DNA of 64,000 nt from Alitta virens (GCA_932294295.1 OW028573.1:58071829-58135828); one strand, 5' to 3'. Numbered from the stretch's first letter, positions 39,491-50,915 are shown. A program made the numbers and translations. Notes: generated by a model from the sequence alone, not told the origin.

Positions 39491-40167
39491 GTTGATGCCT
39501 AATCATCGGCCTGGGCTAGTGTGAAACACGGCTCATTTTGGAAAACCTATTGTCACAAAGAAAGTCACAATGATGACAGCTCTCTTCGCAAAATAAAAAC
39601 ATTGACCGCACCTGGATTCGTATCACTCCGCCTACGCAAATAGTCCCATACCAATGAAGCCACATTCAAGCATTCTTAAATTTTCTGGGAACAAAACATA
39701 TGTTGAGACAATAATTAATATCATTTACATGTCCTAGTATACCAAAATACCAACATATTTACTCAAATGTATCGTAAATAACCAACTTTTCGGCGTAAGG
39801 ATATTTTTCTTCGATCATTGTTAGATGACAGATTGCAAATTAGTTTAGAAATGGAATAGGTTTCACAAATTATCACTTAACGGTTCATCATAAAATGTTT
39901 CATTAATTTATGAACACACCTTAACTATTGCTACTGACAGGATTCCTGTATTTGCTGCATAAATCTTGTAAGGTAAATACCAAAATAACTTGTTACCGTA
40001 AATGTGGCGGGAAAAACAAAAATCAGCTGATCAGCTGAACAACTCACACGGACGAGTCGCGAGTGTCAACGAAATCAACTTAATCAAGGATTGATACGAT
40101 GTAATGTCATATAGTAGTTCTAAATGTAGTAGTTCTGATATTTAGGATGACCAGATGACTACCAGTG
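39491..40167. promoter_or_regulatory. Shared RNF11/FANCC divergent promoter region
   Basis: The start codons of RNF11 (minus) and FANCC (plus) point away from each other across only 677 bp, so both core promoters must lie here or in unseen 5' exons. No TATA box is obvious. An E2F-like site and a small palindrome, CAGCTGATCAGCTG (40023-40036), lie nearer FANCC. Confidence 0.6.
40006..40014. promoter_or_regulatory. E2F-like site before FANCC
   Basis: GGCGGGAAA is the reverse complement of TTTCCCGCC and contains the TTTSSCGC consensus. It sits about 155 bp upstream of the FANCC start codon. E2F control would suit an S-phase DNA-repair gene; this is inference from one match. Confidence 0.35.
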
Positions 40168-40184
40168 ATGGAGATCCAAACTGA
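40147..40184 (+). other. Two upstream ORFs before FANCC
   Basis: ATG at 40147 opens a 3-codon frame (stop at 40156). ATG at 40155 opens a 9-codon frame ending at 40184, which overlaps the main ATG at 40168. They matter only if the leader starts upstream. A possible acceptor (GATATTTAG|GATG, exon from 40145) suggests the 5' leader may be spliced. Confidence 0.35.
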
Positions 40185-43100
40185 GGTGGCGGATTGGTTG
40201 AAGACAGTCACTCACTGGAAAAAGGGCTGTAAACAAGGCCCTCAAGGGGTATTGCCACCTGTCCACAGTATTGGAGATATTCGAAGGTTACTCAAGGCTC
40301 TGAAGCTAGAACTTGACAAATGTGTAAGATCCAAGGATTAAAAGTAATGTTGGGCAGTTTTTTTGTTTTTTTTTAAATAAAATAGTGAAAATAACTGCAT
40401 CTATAGAGACTTTTAATGCAATTTATTGCAAGTGACAAAATTTACAATTAAACAGATGCTGGTGTGAACTATGCTTAAAAAATGGGTCTCGCATGCCTAA
40501 AAGTTAGTTAACTAACTGATATTTTAATTCATAATCTTTTTTAATTGAATTCGATCATACAAAAAAAATTACTTGTATACACAGTATTACACTATAATAC
40601 AGGCACAGGACCAATTAAATGAAACAGATATATATATATATATAAAGAAAGTCCTCTACATGGGCTATGGTAATGCCAGATATATATATATATCTTTTTT
40701 TGTATATAGTATCGTGACTAAAATATTAATAGCCTGTGCTCCTTTGATCACTTTTTTTTTATTTAAATCTCCAATGCAGATCATACAAAGAAAATGTCGA
40801 TTAATATGATTTATATATATATATATATTGATTAATCATCTCCCTTTCCTGTCATTTTGCATTGTAGGCAAATGTTGAAGAAGGCCTTCATAAGTTTCCT
40901 CAGGTTGGACAACTTCTTGGTCATATATGCAGCCTTTCAGTTATTTTGAGTGATGAAGTCCTTTGCAAAGTGCTGTTTGAGTGTGTCATTTGGTTCTTTG
41001 TACCAAATCCGGTTTCAGTAATCCAAAGAAAGTCCTCTACATGGGCTATGGTAATGCCAGATAATATTTAAATAATTTTCAGTACATTTAACTTTGTAAA
41101 GCTGTGTAAACATTTATTTTTCACTCTTGCAGTCTCAGATCAGAGGAATGACATCTCACAATAAAGATGTTCTGCTGCTGGTACCGCTGACCACAACAGG
41201 TTTGACACAAGTAGACTTCAACAGTCTGGTGCTTGAAGAGGTAAATTTTAATTGTGTGATGATGCTCTACCTGCAGAAAAAAAAATTCTATCTTTAAAAT
41301 AAAAGCTACTTCTGGTGTTATAGATCTTTTAAGTGTTTTTTTCTGGAGCACATAATGTTTTCAGACTGGCTAAAGAACAACTAGGATTGTTGGTGGGATT
41401 AATCTGTAGTGCTAAAAGTATAAATTACCAATTCAGTTTCACACCCAGTCTTTTATATGTGTGTGTATGCTTGTGTTGCAGATTAAGAAAGTTTTGGAGG
41501 CAGCTCTAGTATCAAAAAGTCAGTCCAAGGGCTTTATACCTTCATCAGTATTGTCCCAAAAGAAACTCATAGAGTGGATCAAAGTTTGTCTGGGACTGCC
41601 GAGCAACCATTGGTTTTGTGATATTTTGCCGAGGATGCTTCAAGTGCTGATCCAAACTACTGGTCCTGAGAATGCTGAAACTGAAAGTTTACTGTCACAG
41701 TTAGCCAAGACTCAAGCAAGTCCTTACACAGGTGAGTTAAACAGCTGACATGCAGGCACTACTAAGAATTCGAGGAGAATCTAAATTTCTATGCTACATT
41801 TCAGCCTCCTGATTTCAGGTTAACGTGACCCCAGTTTACATGTGACCAAACTTGCGGTTCAACACAGTGCACTGCACAGTTCAGATTCTGTTTGGTGATG
41901 ACGTAATATTGTTGCTGTTAGTACTCCAATAACTTTTTGCTATTTAATTGCTGTTGGGACATACATATTTGTGTTCCTGTTCTATTCAAAATCTAGAATC
42001 TGAGTAATATGCCACATTAATACAGTGAATCATTACATTTGAACATGTATATCTTTTGTTTGCTAACAGGTGAGGTAACAGTTGACCTCAGCATGGATGT
42101 ATTGCATTTTCTTTGGAACAACTACCCACCAAGCCTAGAGCAAGAGGTTCTCTCCCTACTGGAATACTTGTGTCAGCTTCCCTGCATTGATGATGTCACC
42201 ATTTCAAGTCTGCTGGATTTCAGAGGCCTAGTATGCATCTAACTACTGATTAATGTAATTGTATTAAATTTAACAAGGTACAAATTCCATCCGGGGTACT
42301 CATTATCATTTTTATTTTACATTAGATGTTAAATTGATGTAATTTTCAATATATACATCATCTTTATTCAATACGCAGTGGTATACAGTCGTGTAAATAG
42401 TACTACATACTACTGTATTTGGAAATATACATGGTTCCCACAGGTCCGGGAAACCGGGAAAAGTTCAGGAAATCACTCAAAAAGTCTCCAGGGCCGGGAA
42501 AAGTCCTTATTTTGTATTGGCTGCTAATATGGGAAAAGTCCTTTAATTTGCCATGCCATTGGACTGTAGCGCCCCTGGTGGCGTGTTCAATCTGTGATAT
42601 TCTATTGCATTAGTCAGCTGATATCTGAAAGCCTAATTTCAATTAAATGACACTTCTGTAGCCTGTTGTGACACTCAAAATGTTGACATAAATGGGGTAC
42701 GAATTGCTACTGAAGTGTTATGGCAGATCTTAACAATCAGACTGAATCAACTATATATAGGAATAATGAGTTCTATAATTGCTGAATTGCTAAATAACAT
42801 AATTTCTTGTGCTCTTTTTAAAATATGCAATTATGTATGTTGCATCTTTTAAAAGAATTTCCTACTTTTATATACAGCCTGTATGCAAATAATAATTAAG
42901 TGCCATGTTGTGGAGCTAAATTGTTAACTGTTTGATCAGTTATTATAATTATGTATGCCAATGATGCAAGTTTTTTGTGGATTTAGGTAAATTTGAAGAA
43001 GCTATCTTATGAATATGTGGGAATTGTTAAATGCATTGCAATAAAATAAAGGTGTATTTAGTTTTCTGAATTCTTTCAGTGAAGTTGAATGACTTCATAT

Positions 43101-43787
43101 CTAATTACCTAGTTAATATATCACAGAAATATATAATATCATAAGTTTTATTCCTAATGTAAGTGAAAAAAGCATGGTATAAGTCATAAACACCGCTGGA
43201 AAAAGGTGCAAAGTCTGTGGCTGCCCCCCCCCCCCCCTCCCCGTTAGGTCCTGGAAAATTGGCAAAAAGTCCTTGAAAAGTCCTCAAATTTTGTTGGTCC
43301 ACTGTCCAGATCTGTGGGAACCATGGCAACACCACTAGAACTCTGTTCCACTTCACTGTCCTGGATGTATTCACTAGCTGTGTTATACAGTAGAAGAAGT
43401 TGCTATGGCAAGTAAATGACCAGACCAATCGGATAAAGCTATGTGTAGCATGGTGTGGACTCCATGCCTTGTCTGATCAGCATTATGTTTGCATGTGGCA
43501 GATGGACATACAAGCTGACTATACTTCAGCGAAGTAGGATTGAAACAATGCAGTTAGTTATATACACTGAATATTCACTATAAAACCTCAAGATCTGAAT
43601 GAATAACTAATTTTGTTATGTGTTTATTATGTTTGCAGGCAAAAGCATGTCAGGAGAGTCCTTATGTAGACGGCATTGTGCTTGCCATGTTAAAGCAACT
43701 ACGGAGCGAAGGAGCAGACTTTGCATTAAGAAATGCGCTTGACAAAACTGAACAAATTCTAATTAATCAGAAAAACTCACTGGAAAG
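40168..43787 (+). CDS. FANCC: Divergent FANCC homologue, N-terminal six exons
   Basis: FANCC is a helical subunit of the Fanconi anaemia core complex, which monoubiquitinates FANCD2-FANCI during DNA crosslink repair. Exons: 40168-40323, 40868-41050, 41133-41240, 41482-41731, 42070-42230 and 43639-43787. Phases fit at every junction and give about 335 residues. Colinear likeness to vertebrate FANCC: GLHKFPQVGQLLG against ERFPTIGQLLA; QRKSSTW against QSKLNSW; CDILPRMLQVLIQ against YYPGLLKNMVLSLA; LSMDVLHFLWNNYPPSLEQ against LPMSAVVCLWLRHLPSLEK; and LAKACQESPYVDGIV against LPQAACHPAIFRVV. Identity is low, so the call rests on order and hydrophobic pattern. Exon 6 ends with a good donor in phase 2, so more exons are expected (human 558 residues), but none was found before transposon debris at 45.4 kb. 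Confidence 0.72.
40644..40682 (+). repeat. 39-bp exact copy of the FANCC exon 2 end and donor
   Basis: Identical to 41025-41063, which spans the last 26 bp of exon 2 and the first 13 bp of the following intron, including GCTATG|GTAATG. The extra copy lies in intron 1, 381 bp upstream, with (AT)n on both sides. It carries a second working-looking splice donor without an acceptor-bounded exon. Confidence 0.95.
42430..43325. mobile_element. hAT-like non-autonomous transposon in FANCC intron 5
   Basis: CATGGTTCCCACAG at 42430-42443 is exactly inverted at 43312-43325. Subterminal GGGAAAAGTCC and TCCTTGAAAAGTCC words face each other, like the hAT-type repeats of this style common in aquatic animals. 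The 0.9-kb interior is AT-rich and non-coding, with a 14-base C run at 43224-43237. An 8-bp target duplication is not obvious, so the superfamily is inferred from the ends only. Confidence 0.7.
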
Positions 43788-45429
43788 GTAATGCTCAAGG
43801 TGAAGTTTTAAGATTGTACTGCAAGTTATTGCATTAAAATTGTTTGTATTCAAATAATTAAAATGAATTGACTGATTCTGGTCATTTTATTGCTGTGCAT
43901 GAAAAAGTTTAGAGGGATAAAATTAATTGGGCATCATACGTCATCTTCAGATTGTTCTGTTAATGAAGAAATCACTTATCCAAAACAGGTTTGGGTTTAG
44001 TGAGGAAAGTAAGAAAAATCATTGTTTTCTCTTAAATGTAGCTGGATCAGTTTGTGCTGTGCTTCTTAAGTTTACTCAACTATTCTGAAATAGGTTCACA
44101 ATAAAACTAATATAAACAATTAATCATGGAACAAAATTATTTAGGAAGGAAAACCAAGGTCTTGCATTGCAACATGTGTAGGCCTTTATATGCATGTTAT
44201 CACTTCTTCCATTAGGCAGGAATTAGTCTGAATAAGGATATATTTACACCATTGATCAAGGTCTTTGATTGGGTAATTAGAGAATTGCTTTTATATTTAT
44301 ATAATATTGATTACAATAACAGAAACATGTAATGGGCAATGAAAAATCTCTTGAAAAAACAAAATATGCCAATGCTATCTTGTTTTAAATAGTTTTTTTA
44401 TATTTGCTATAACTCACTGGTGTATGTACATGACTATGTAACCGATGGGGTTGGATAACTTCAAGTTATGTATACTATACTGCTCATGTGTTTTTTTTTG
44501 TTTTTTTTTATTGTTACCAGTCACTGTAATAAATTATTTCCTACTTACCTACCCTGCCTATCTACCTAAGACTTATACTCTGCACATTTGTTTTGGTTGT
44601 TCAATATTATTGACCCCACAAATGCCTTGCTTCACACAATACCAATATGCTGAAGCGCTTTACTCTATCAAAATGAGCAATATATGATATAAACATTACC
44701 TCATGTGTTTTTTCATTCTATGTCAATTATACTGTCTGTATGAAAAAATGGTCAGAACTTTCTGTACGCCCCTCGTATATAGCATCTGTATATCATTAAC
44801 TGACATTGTTTCATGTGTATGCATAAAACAGCATGACACATTACTGCACATGGTAATAATCAGGTATTGTTTCTTACTGACACCAGCCATTGAGATCATC
44901 TCAGTGTTAGAAATCACCAGCAAATCAGATCATCTGTTCGCAATCTCAGGTGCAGTGTCAATAACTTGTATTGGTTTCGTTGACACAGTACTGGCCAGAT
45001 AATATTGAAGCTTCCGTTATTAACGCAGGACGGTCTTGAGTTCCTTGATAATAGACGTTACTGTGGCAGCCGCCACTGCCAATAAAAAATGCTGTGTTAT
45101 ATATAGCATGTGATTTTCATCTGATGATTGTTTTCCAGTACACTACTTTCATAGCTTCTAACCTGCATGGCATGCTTGAAAAGGTATCAATCTGTGATTT
45201 TCCCACAGGCACCATCCAACTCTGGGATTGCAATTTCAAGAAGACTTTCTTCTCTTTAAAACACGCCAGAGCTTGCCAGAGAGTGCTTGATGTTTACCAA
45301 CTATCCAACTATCTCTACAAACTGCCATAAATCTTCTGAGTTCCCAATTCGAATTTTATTTCACAAAATAAGTAGGATGTCAAAAAGGCGTTGACACCCT
45401 TGTAAGAGCTTCAGCCTCTTGAAATAATG
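43788..45429. other. Downstream of the last FANCC exon found; no confident exon
   Basis: AT-rich sequence searched for the remaining FANCC exons. A fragment bounded by a good acceptor and donor (45140-45184) was considered but fails in the needed phase. There is no other recognisable gene. Confidence 0.4.
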
Positions 45430-46470
45430 GCATCTGGTGTTGGTTGCCTGATATTTTCTGTGCTGTGGAACTCCTTTGTAAGAGCAATTGGTGTGACTCC
45501 TCCCTGCTGGGGGATTTCAAGCTATTTCAATTGGTCATGGAAGCAGAAGCATCAAGTTCTTCTGCTAGCAGTTCCAATAGATGTGGATGCCAAACTTGGG
45601 TATGCCAGACTGGAGGAATTCCTGTTCTCTCAGCAACTTTCGTGAATGACCCCTTGTTAATCTGTTACTAGAGTCTTAATCTGATCTTGGCCAGACATCA
45701 ATTTATGCCAATCGGTGGGGATGCATAGCACTTTAACGGTGTCCATGTCATTGCAAATGCATCTACTTTCACTACACGTGGATCCGGTTTCCAGCTGACA
45801 CACTTGTCCAACTGTCCGTTCAACCAGTCTGCGAACAGTTCCATGTCCAGTGGCAATAGAGCCTTCTACATTTTCTTTTAATTACCAATTGCAGGAGTCC
45901 ATGAACACCCAATTTTCCTTCTAGGTGCTCTGCAGTTGAGTGATCTCTGCAGGCAGTAGCTGAACTTGATTGTGGTCCATCCATTTTGTTGATTTGTGCC
46001 ACGCAGGAGCTGTTGTCCAGCCTTACGTAGCAATGAATCCCAAGTTTTGTCTTTGAGGAAAGTCCTCGCCACCTAATCTGCTGCCTTTACCTCTACACTG
46101 ACCATTGACAATAGGTACTCTGACCATTGCATTCTCTGCTCCAACCTGTCTTTGGTTACTTGTTGGACGTTATCACCAGGTTGGGTTGCATCTTCAGTAT
46201 AGCTTTCCCATTGCCCACTGCTCTAACACCCTCCCAGTTCCTCTTTGCACTGGGTTGTCAATTCCTTTTTGCTTCGTAAGATTGGTAACATTGTTAAACA
46301 TTGTTAAAGAGACCAGGCAGGTCTTTGCAATTGAAGTCCCTGGTAATTTAGTAGGGCGGTCAACAGTGCTTGTGTCATCGCAGTTTTCCTATCAGCTTTG
46401 TTAATTGAAGTACTGTTACCTCTTCTGCCTTCACCATCTTCAAGCATCTGTGCTCAATGCAGTGAGTAAT
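45430..46470 (-). pseudogene. DIRS-like (tyrosine-recombinase) retroelement remnant
   Basis: On the minus strand, in order: an RT tail (about 46440-46200) with EEVTVLQLTKLIGKL; RNase H-type pieces (about 46070-45880) with AQINKMDGPQSS; then MELFADWLNGQLDKCVSWKP..VVKVDAFAMTW..CYASPP (45837-45711); and IPPVWHTQVWHPHLLELLAE (about 45620-45560). The L-F-A..LN..VSW-x-PDP..VDAF..W pattern followed by W-x-T-Q-x-W-P-x-LLELL is characteristic of DIRS/Ngaro elements between RNase H and the recombinase. Several stops and frameshifts are present. The recombinase itself was not seen. Confidence 0.7.
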
Positions 46471-46547
46471 GTAGAGCCAGTTTGACCAAGTCAACCTAAA
46501 GTCCCTGAAATTTTATTTATTGAGACTAGATTTTTTACGGTTTATCA

Positions 46548-46650
46548 ATGGGGGTATTCCAGCACCGAAATCAGGCAAGAGTTTCTCCAAACCTTCAAGC
46601 TACAGACCATTAGCATGAGTTGCCTCTGCTAGACCATGGAGTGAAGTCTT
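46548..46650 (+). pseudogene. Isolated LINE reverse-transcriptase fragment
   Basis: The plus-strand frame GIPAPKSGKSFSKPSSYRPL matches the I/Jockey-type RT motif around I-P-x-P-K-P-G-K..S-x-Y-R-P-I. It is opposite in orientation to the larger LINE that begins 20 bp further on, so it is a separate or rearranged piece. Confidence 0.6.
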
Positions 46651-46667
46651 GTTTATTATTTTAAAAT

Positions 46668-48230
46668 TGTGTGTGTGTGTTATTGTTTAACGCCTCATCA
46701 GCACCTGTTTGGGCTATGTAGAGGCTCTCTAGGTTGTCTATATTTGGTAGTAGAAACCAGAAGCATGTAAAAATTCAATAATTTTCTGAGTTGGATATTA
46801 TGCAAAGAGATGTTGTAAGCTTGAAACAAAGGTCTTCTTATGCGTTGTAAGTGGATGCATTCTAATAAAATATGTTTGATTGTAGTTGTCTTTCTATAGT
46901 TGTCATATGTTTGGAGCGGTATGCAATGAGGAAATCATCAACAAATAGGGATGACATGAGATTTTCTGAGATGGAATTCACTATACTGTTGATTTTTATG
47001 GTAAAGAGGGTAGGAGAGAGAATACTTCCCTGTGGGACTCCATTCTCCTGAGAGTAGGAGTTTGACATCGTTGATGCCACTCGGACCTTAAAGAAGCGAT
47101 CTTGTAGGAAAGATCCAATGAAAACTGGAGTTCCTTCATGCTTCCATGTAGTGTCATATGATTTTTCTAGGTCAAAGAATATGACTACTATGTGTTCTCT
47201 GTTTATGAAAGCATCTCTAATATAAGTTTCCAGTTGGACCAAATGATCCAATGTGCTCCTGTGACGGCGGAATCCAGATTGGAATTCAGTAATAAGCTGG
47301 TTGGACTCCAGAAACCAACCAGTTTATCAGTAATAATTTGTTCCATTGTCTCATCCCAATTCCCAGGCCAGGGAAGGATCATAGTGATCCCTATGAATTA
47401 CAGACCAATAGCCTTAACCAGTTGTCTATGTAAGACCGTGGCTTGTTTCCAGATGGGTGGAAGACAACCCTTTTCCCAAATTCGATTGAAGATGTAACGT
47501 AATACTTTCAAAAGGATTGAGGTAGGTGTTTCAAGATTTGATAGTGTATATTATCAGGGCCTGTTGCCGAATCGATCGCTTTTGTGATGGCCTTCTGAAG
47601 CTCTTCTAAGGTGATGTATGAGTTATTATCTTCGCTGTTATCAGAATGTATATTTAGAGTTACTCTCTCGGCCTGAGCCTTATATTGTTGGAATTCTCTT
47701 GCATAGTTCTCTGAGGATGAGTTTTATGAGAATTGTTCTCCCAAACCGCTAGATATTTGTTCTGGTGAGGAGAGAGTTTTTCCATTCATTTCTAGAATGT
47801 TTACCTGTGAATTTTCTTAATCATTTTCTAGACTTTATTGCTAGGAGTTCTTTCATTGAGTCTGGAGACATAGTCTCTCCAGCAACTACGTTTTTTCTGT
47901 CTGACTATATTCTACGCGCTTTTGCTTTCAGGCACTTAAAATTATTCAAATTGCTAATGGTTGGCTGTGATTTAAAAATTTTAAGGGCTCTCTTACGGTT
48001 TTTAATAGCCTCTCTCACTTCATCATCGAACCACGGTCTTGAACTACGTTTAGAATTATTCTTTGTCTTTGGTATTGTTTTATTGGCTATATCAATAATA
48101 TCATCAGTAAAAGCTTCAATGAGAGTATTATAATTTCTATAACGTGATATACTAATTGTTTCTAAGCACTGGTTTGTGAAGAAAGTCCAATCTGCTTTTT
48201 GCAATTTCTATCGGGGTTGACCCACCTCTC
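46668..48230 (-). mobile_element. I-clade-like LINE, deleted and internally inverted
   Basis: Minus strand, 5' to 3': endonuclease-RT linker (48204-47905, with SSRPWFDDEVREAIKNRKRA), RT fingers (YIFNRIWEKGCLPPIWKQAT, about 47510-47445), an 89-bp inverted segment (47348-47436), then VFFDLEKSYDTTW-like palm A, GVPQGSILSPTLF and catalytic FVDD (about 46945). After that it jumps directly to the ORF2 end (IKHILLECIHLQRIRRPLF, about 46865-46800). A (CA)n tail lies at 46669-46680. Missing are the endonuclease core, about 15 residues between palm motifs, and the RNase H region. It is an inactive, non-viral retrotransposon. Confidence 0.8.
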
Positions 48231-49480
48231 CCTATTATTTTAAAAGTCACAGATTTTTAAGCCCCTTTTAGTGGACCATCTGAACTGCTTTGAAACTACT
48301 GCCTGTCGAACATCTAGTGGTAGTATTTATTTATGAGGTATTTAGGATTCAATTGAATCATACTGTTTTTGTCAAAAACGATCGCCACACTTTTTGGATC
48401 CTACTTGGACGAAACTAGGTGGTAGGTGCACCTTAGGTAGTACTCCATTTCTGTAGAACTAAAATGACCTTGATCAATTTCTCAAGGTCACAGGTAATTT
48501 TAATGCTATTTTTGCAAAACTTTGGAATAAAATATATCATAAACGGAGGTACAACTGTGATATCATAGTATGTTTGCTTCTGTTATATGGTCTTTTAATC
48601 TGAGGGGTCATTTTGATGCTCAGTCATGCAGAAAGTGGTGATCTATACAACCCCTAAAAATTGATTGATGTACGTAATCTCAAGAACTGCATATTGTGGG
48701 ACACAGACAATTAAGCATAGATTTATGTTGTGTTATGACCGATCCAATGCTGTCAAACTGTTTGGTGGCAATCGGGTGAAGGGTTGCTGAGATATGGGGC
48801 GTTATAGATTTTGCTGTTAACCCCAGAAAATTTAACGCTTTATAACTTTTGATTTGGTAGCCCAAATCAGATCATTTTTGGGTCATATATAGTAATCGGA
48901 CAATAAAACGTAGCCAATCAATATGAATGACCTCCGGTCAAAGGTCAAGATCACCTCAAAGTTACACATTTTAAATTGTTGTAATTCCCTTAATTTTAAT
49001 CAATGAGTTTTGAGAAAAGTGTCATGATATGATGAAACATATTATAGGGCTGTCAGAGTATTATAGGATATTTGACCTTGATGTGAGTAAAGGTCAAAAT
49101 TCAAGGTCAAATGTGAAAAACTAGCAATTTTTGACAATTTTGTGCATCAAATTCACTCGAGAGTGTTTGCTAAGAGATTTTGTTTCATCTGCATGACATC
49201 TCAGGTACCTCATATAAATGGGGTAATTACCCTAAAATGGGGCAAGTACTATAACTCAACATTAGACTACCGTATTTTATCAAATTTAGTTTATATGTTG
49301 GAGTAATTATATCAACTGTGTGCAGCCATTTTGGATGACCTATGGTTGAGGTCAAGGTCACAGATGACCTTGACCATTATCTGATGGCCCTCTGTCGAGG
49401 CTACTTAGATAGTTTGGTAATCATAACAAAGCGACATGACTTCCTTGCTATTGAATATCTACCGTAATCTAATTTTTGAG
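48231..49480. repeat. Non-coding repeat-like region with AGGTCA half-sites
   Basis: No ORF. About ten AAGGTCA/TGACCTT words in both orientations occur at 48465, 48484, 48928, 48938-48948, 49073, 49089, 49103, 49336, 49348-49362 and 49365. This density is typical of a dispersed repeat family in aquatic invertebrates; no element ends could be defined. Confidence 0.45.
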
Positions 49481-50004
49481 GAGGAAATTTGTAGTAAGGA
49501 ACTGGTATTTACTCAATTATAGATATTTTGGTTATCATCTTTTCTATATACTGTGGTCCACATTATTCAAAGATATCCAAGTTGATTGCACAGTACATAC
49601 ATTAACCTCCCTCCATCTCATGTCTAATGTAATTTTAATCATCTGTGAAGGTGACTATGGTGTGGTGAATCATTTCTCATAATTCTCATCCCTAGTGACA
49701 GCTATTTGCATATTTCACCATCTACACACATGATGGTGCTTCCTGATTGGCCAATATATCCCAATCACTGTGTGCTGTCCGCTTTCAGCCAATAAGAGAC
49801 CTAATTGAACAATCTTTGTTCACATATTGTTTACACTACTTTATAAGAATTGAGTGTTAACAATGCAAACACAACTAACTGATCTGCAATTTCATTGTTA
49901 GACATCCAATGCCATAAGCCAGCCTACAGGCTATTAGGAAAATTTGTTTGTATTTAAGTCTAACTGGTAATCTAGCAAAACAGTTGCCATCAGGTCGTTA
50001 ACTT

Positions 50005-50390
50005 TCACAAAAAAACTAATCTAACTGTTGTGTAAAATGGCCTGTAATTGGCCAGCTGCTCAGGGCATTTCCTAATGTATTCAACAACATTCTGATTGGC
50101 TGTTGCAAATGACATAGCTGCCTCATGATATGAGAAGGCTGTTAGAGCAGTCAGGAGCTTTGGTATTAAAGTGCTGTCATCACTGAGCACTGTCATATAT
50201 GGAAACAGCCTTTCATAAAGCATTTTATTCTTGCTTCTATTTATGAATATGTACCTTTTGCCAAGAATTTTCATTATAACCATAATGCCTGAGACAGTTA
50301 CACCATCAATTTTAAACTTTTTTGAAAGCATTGAGACAGGATATTGTTTTCCACTTTTTATGATTTCATGTAAAACTACTCTAACCTTGC
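50005..50390 (-). CDS. Unrecognised ORF or exon, possibly ARM-like helical protein
   Basis: An open frame of 108 codons from its first ATG (50331) extends upstream to about 50390 in the same frame. It contains GKQYPVSMLSKKFKIDG, IPKLLTALTAFSYHEAA and NQNVVEYIRKCPEQLANYRP. Composition is protein-like (amphipathic helices, few low-complexity runs), unlike the surrounding sequence. A pyrimidine-rich TTTTCCTCCTAATGCAAG precedes it on the minus strand and could be an acceptor. No partner exon was found, and I do not recognise the family. It may be an exon, a retrocopy or a transposon piece. Confidence 0.3.
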
Positions 50391-50891
50391 ATTAGGAGGA
50401 AAACTAAGTATTTTTCAAAATCAACTATGACACTGATGCCTTCTGTGCAACGATGGTTTTCCAGAAAGATTATTCTTAGAGAGGTGTGTGATTAATAGTC
50501 AGACATGCTTGGGTTCACTGGCATTATTACTGTGTACTGAGATTAATCTATATGTTGTATACCAAGGCTGGCTCCACTGCAGTGTAAGATTGTAACTAAC
50601 CCTCTGTGATCTTTGTTGTCCCTGGTAACCTTCCATGGCCAGTGCCACCTAGGGGCAAGATTGAGAAGTCCAATACAAAAACAGTCTCAGTAATTACAAG
50701 GAGCTGTGGTTGGATAATAATGCCATAATTATGGAGTTATAAAGTTCTGCAAATTGCTGTTATACAGTAATTGGAGTATGTCACAATCATGAAAGTGGCT
50801 TTAGCTGTAGGACAAAACGACTGGAGACAATAAAGAAAAATGACATAAGTCTCAAGACTGAAGGCCATTTTTGTTATTGACTAATCACTCA

Positions 50892-50915
50892 ATGGCAGCC
50901 ATGACACCTCAATGA
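50892..50915 (+). other. Upstream ORF overlapping the start of the EF-hand-like gene
   Basis: ATG at 50892 opens a 7-codon frame whose stop (TGA 50913-50915) overlaps the main start codon (50912-50914). It is relevant only if transcription begins upstream of it. Confidence 0.35.

Noticed and set aside
43105..43428. 107-codon minus-strand frame
   Set aside because: It lies across the right end of the hAT-like element and contains translated poly-C; not a gene.
45140..45184. Small segment with acceptor and donor, considered as the next FANCC exon
   Set aside because: In the phase required after exon 6 it reads a stop, and it shows no likeness to FANCC.
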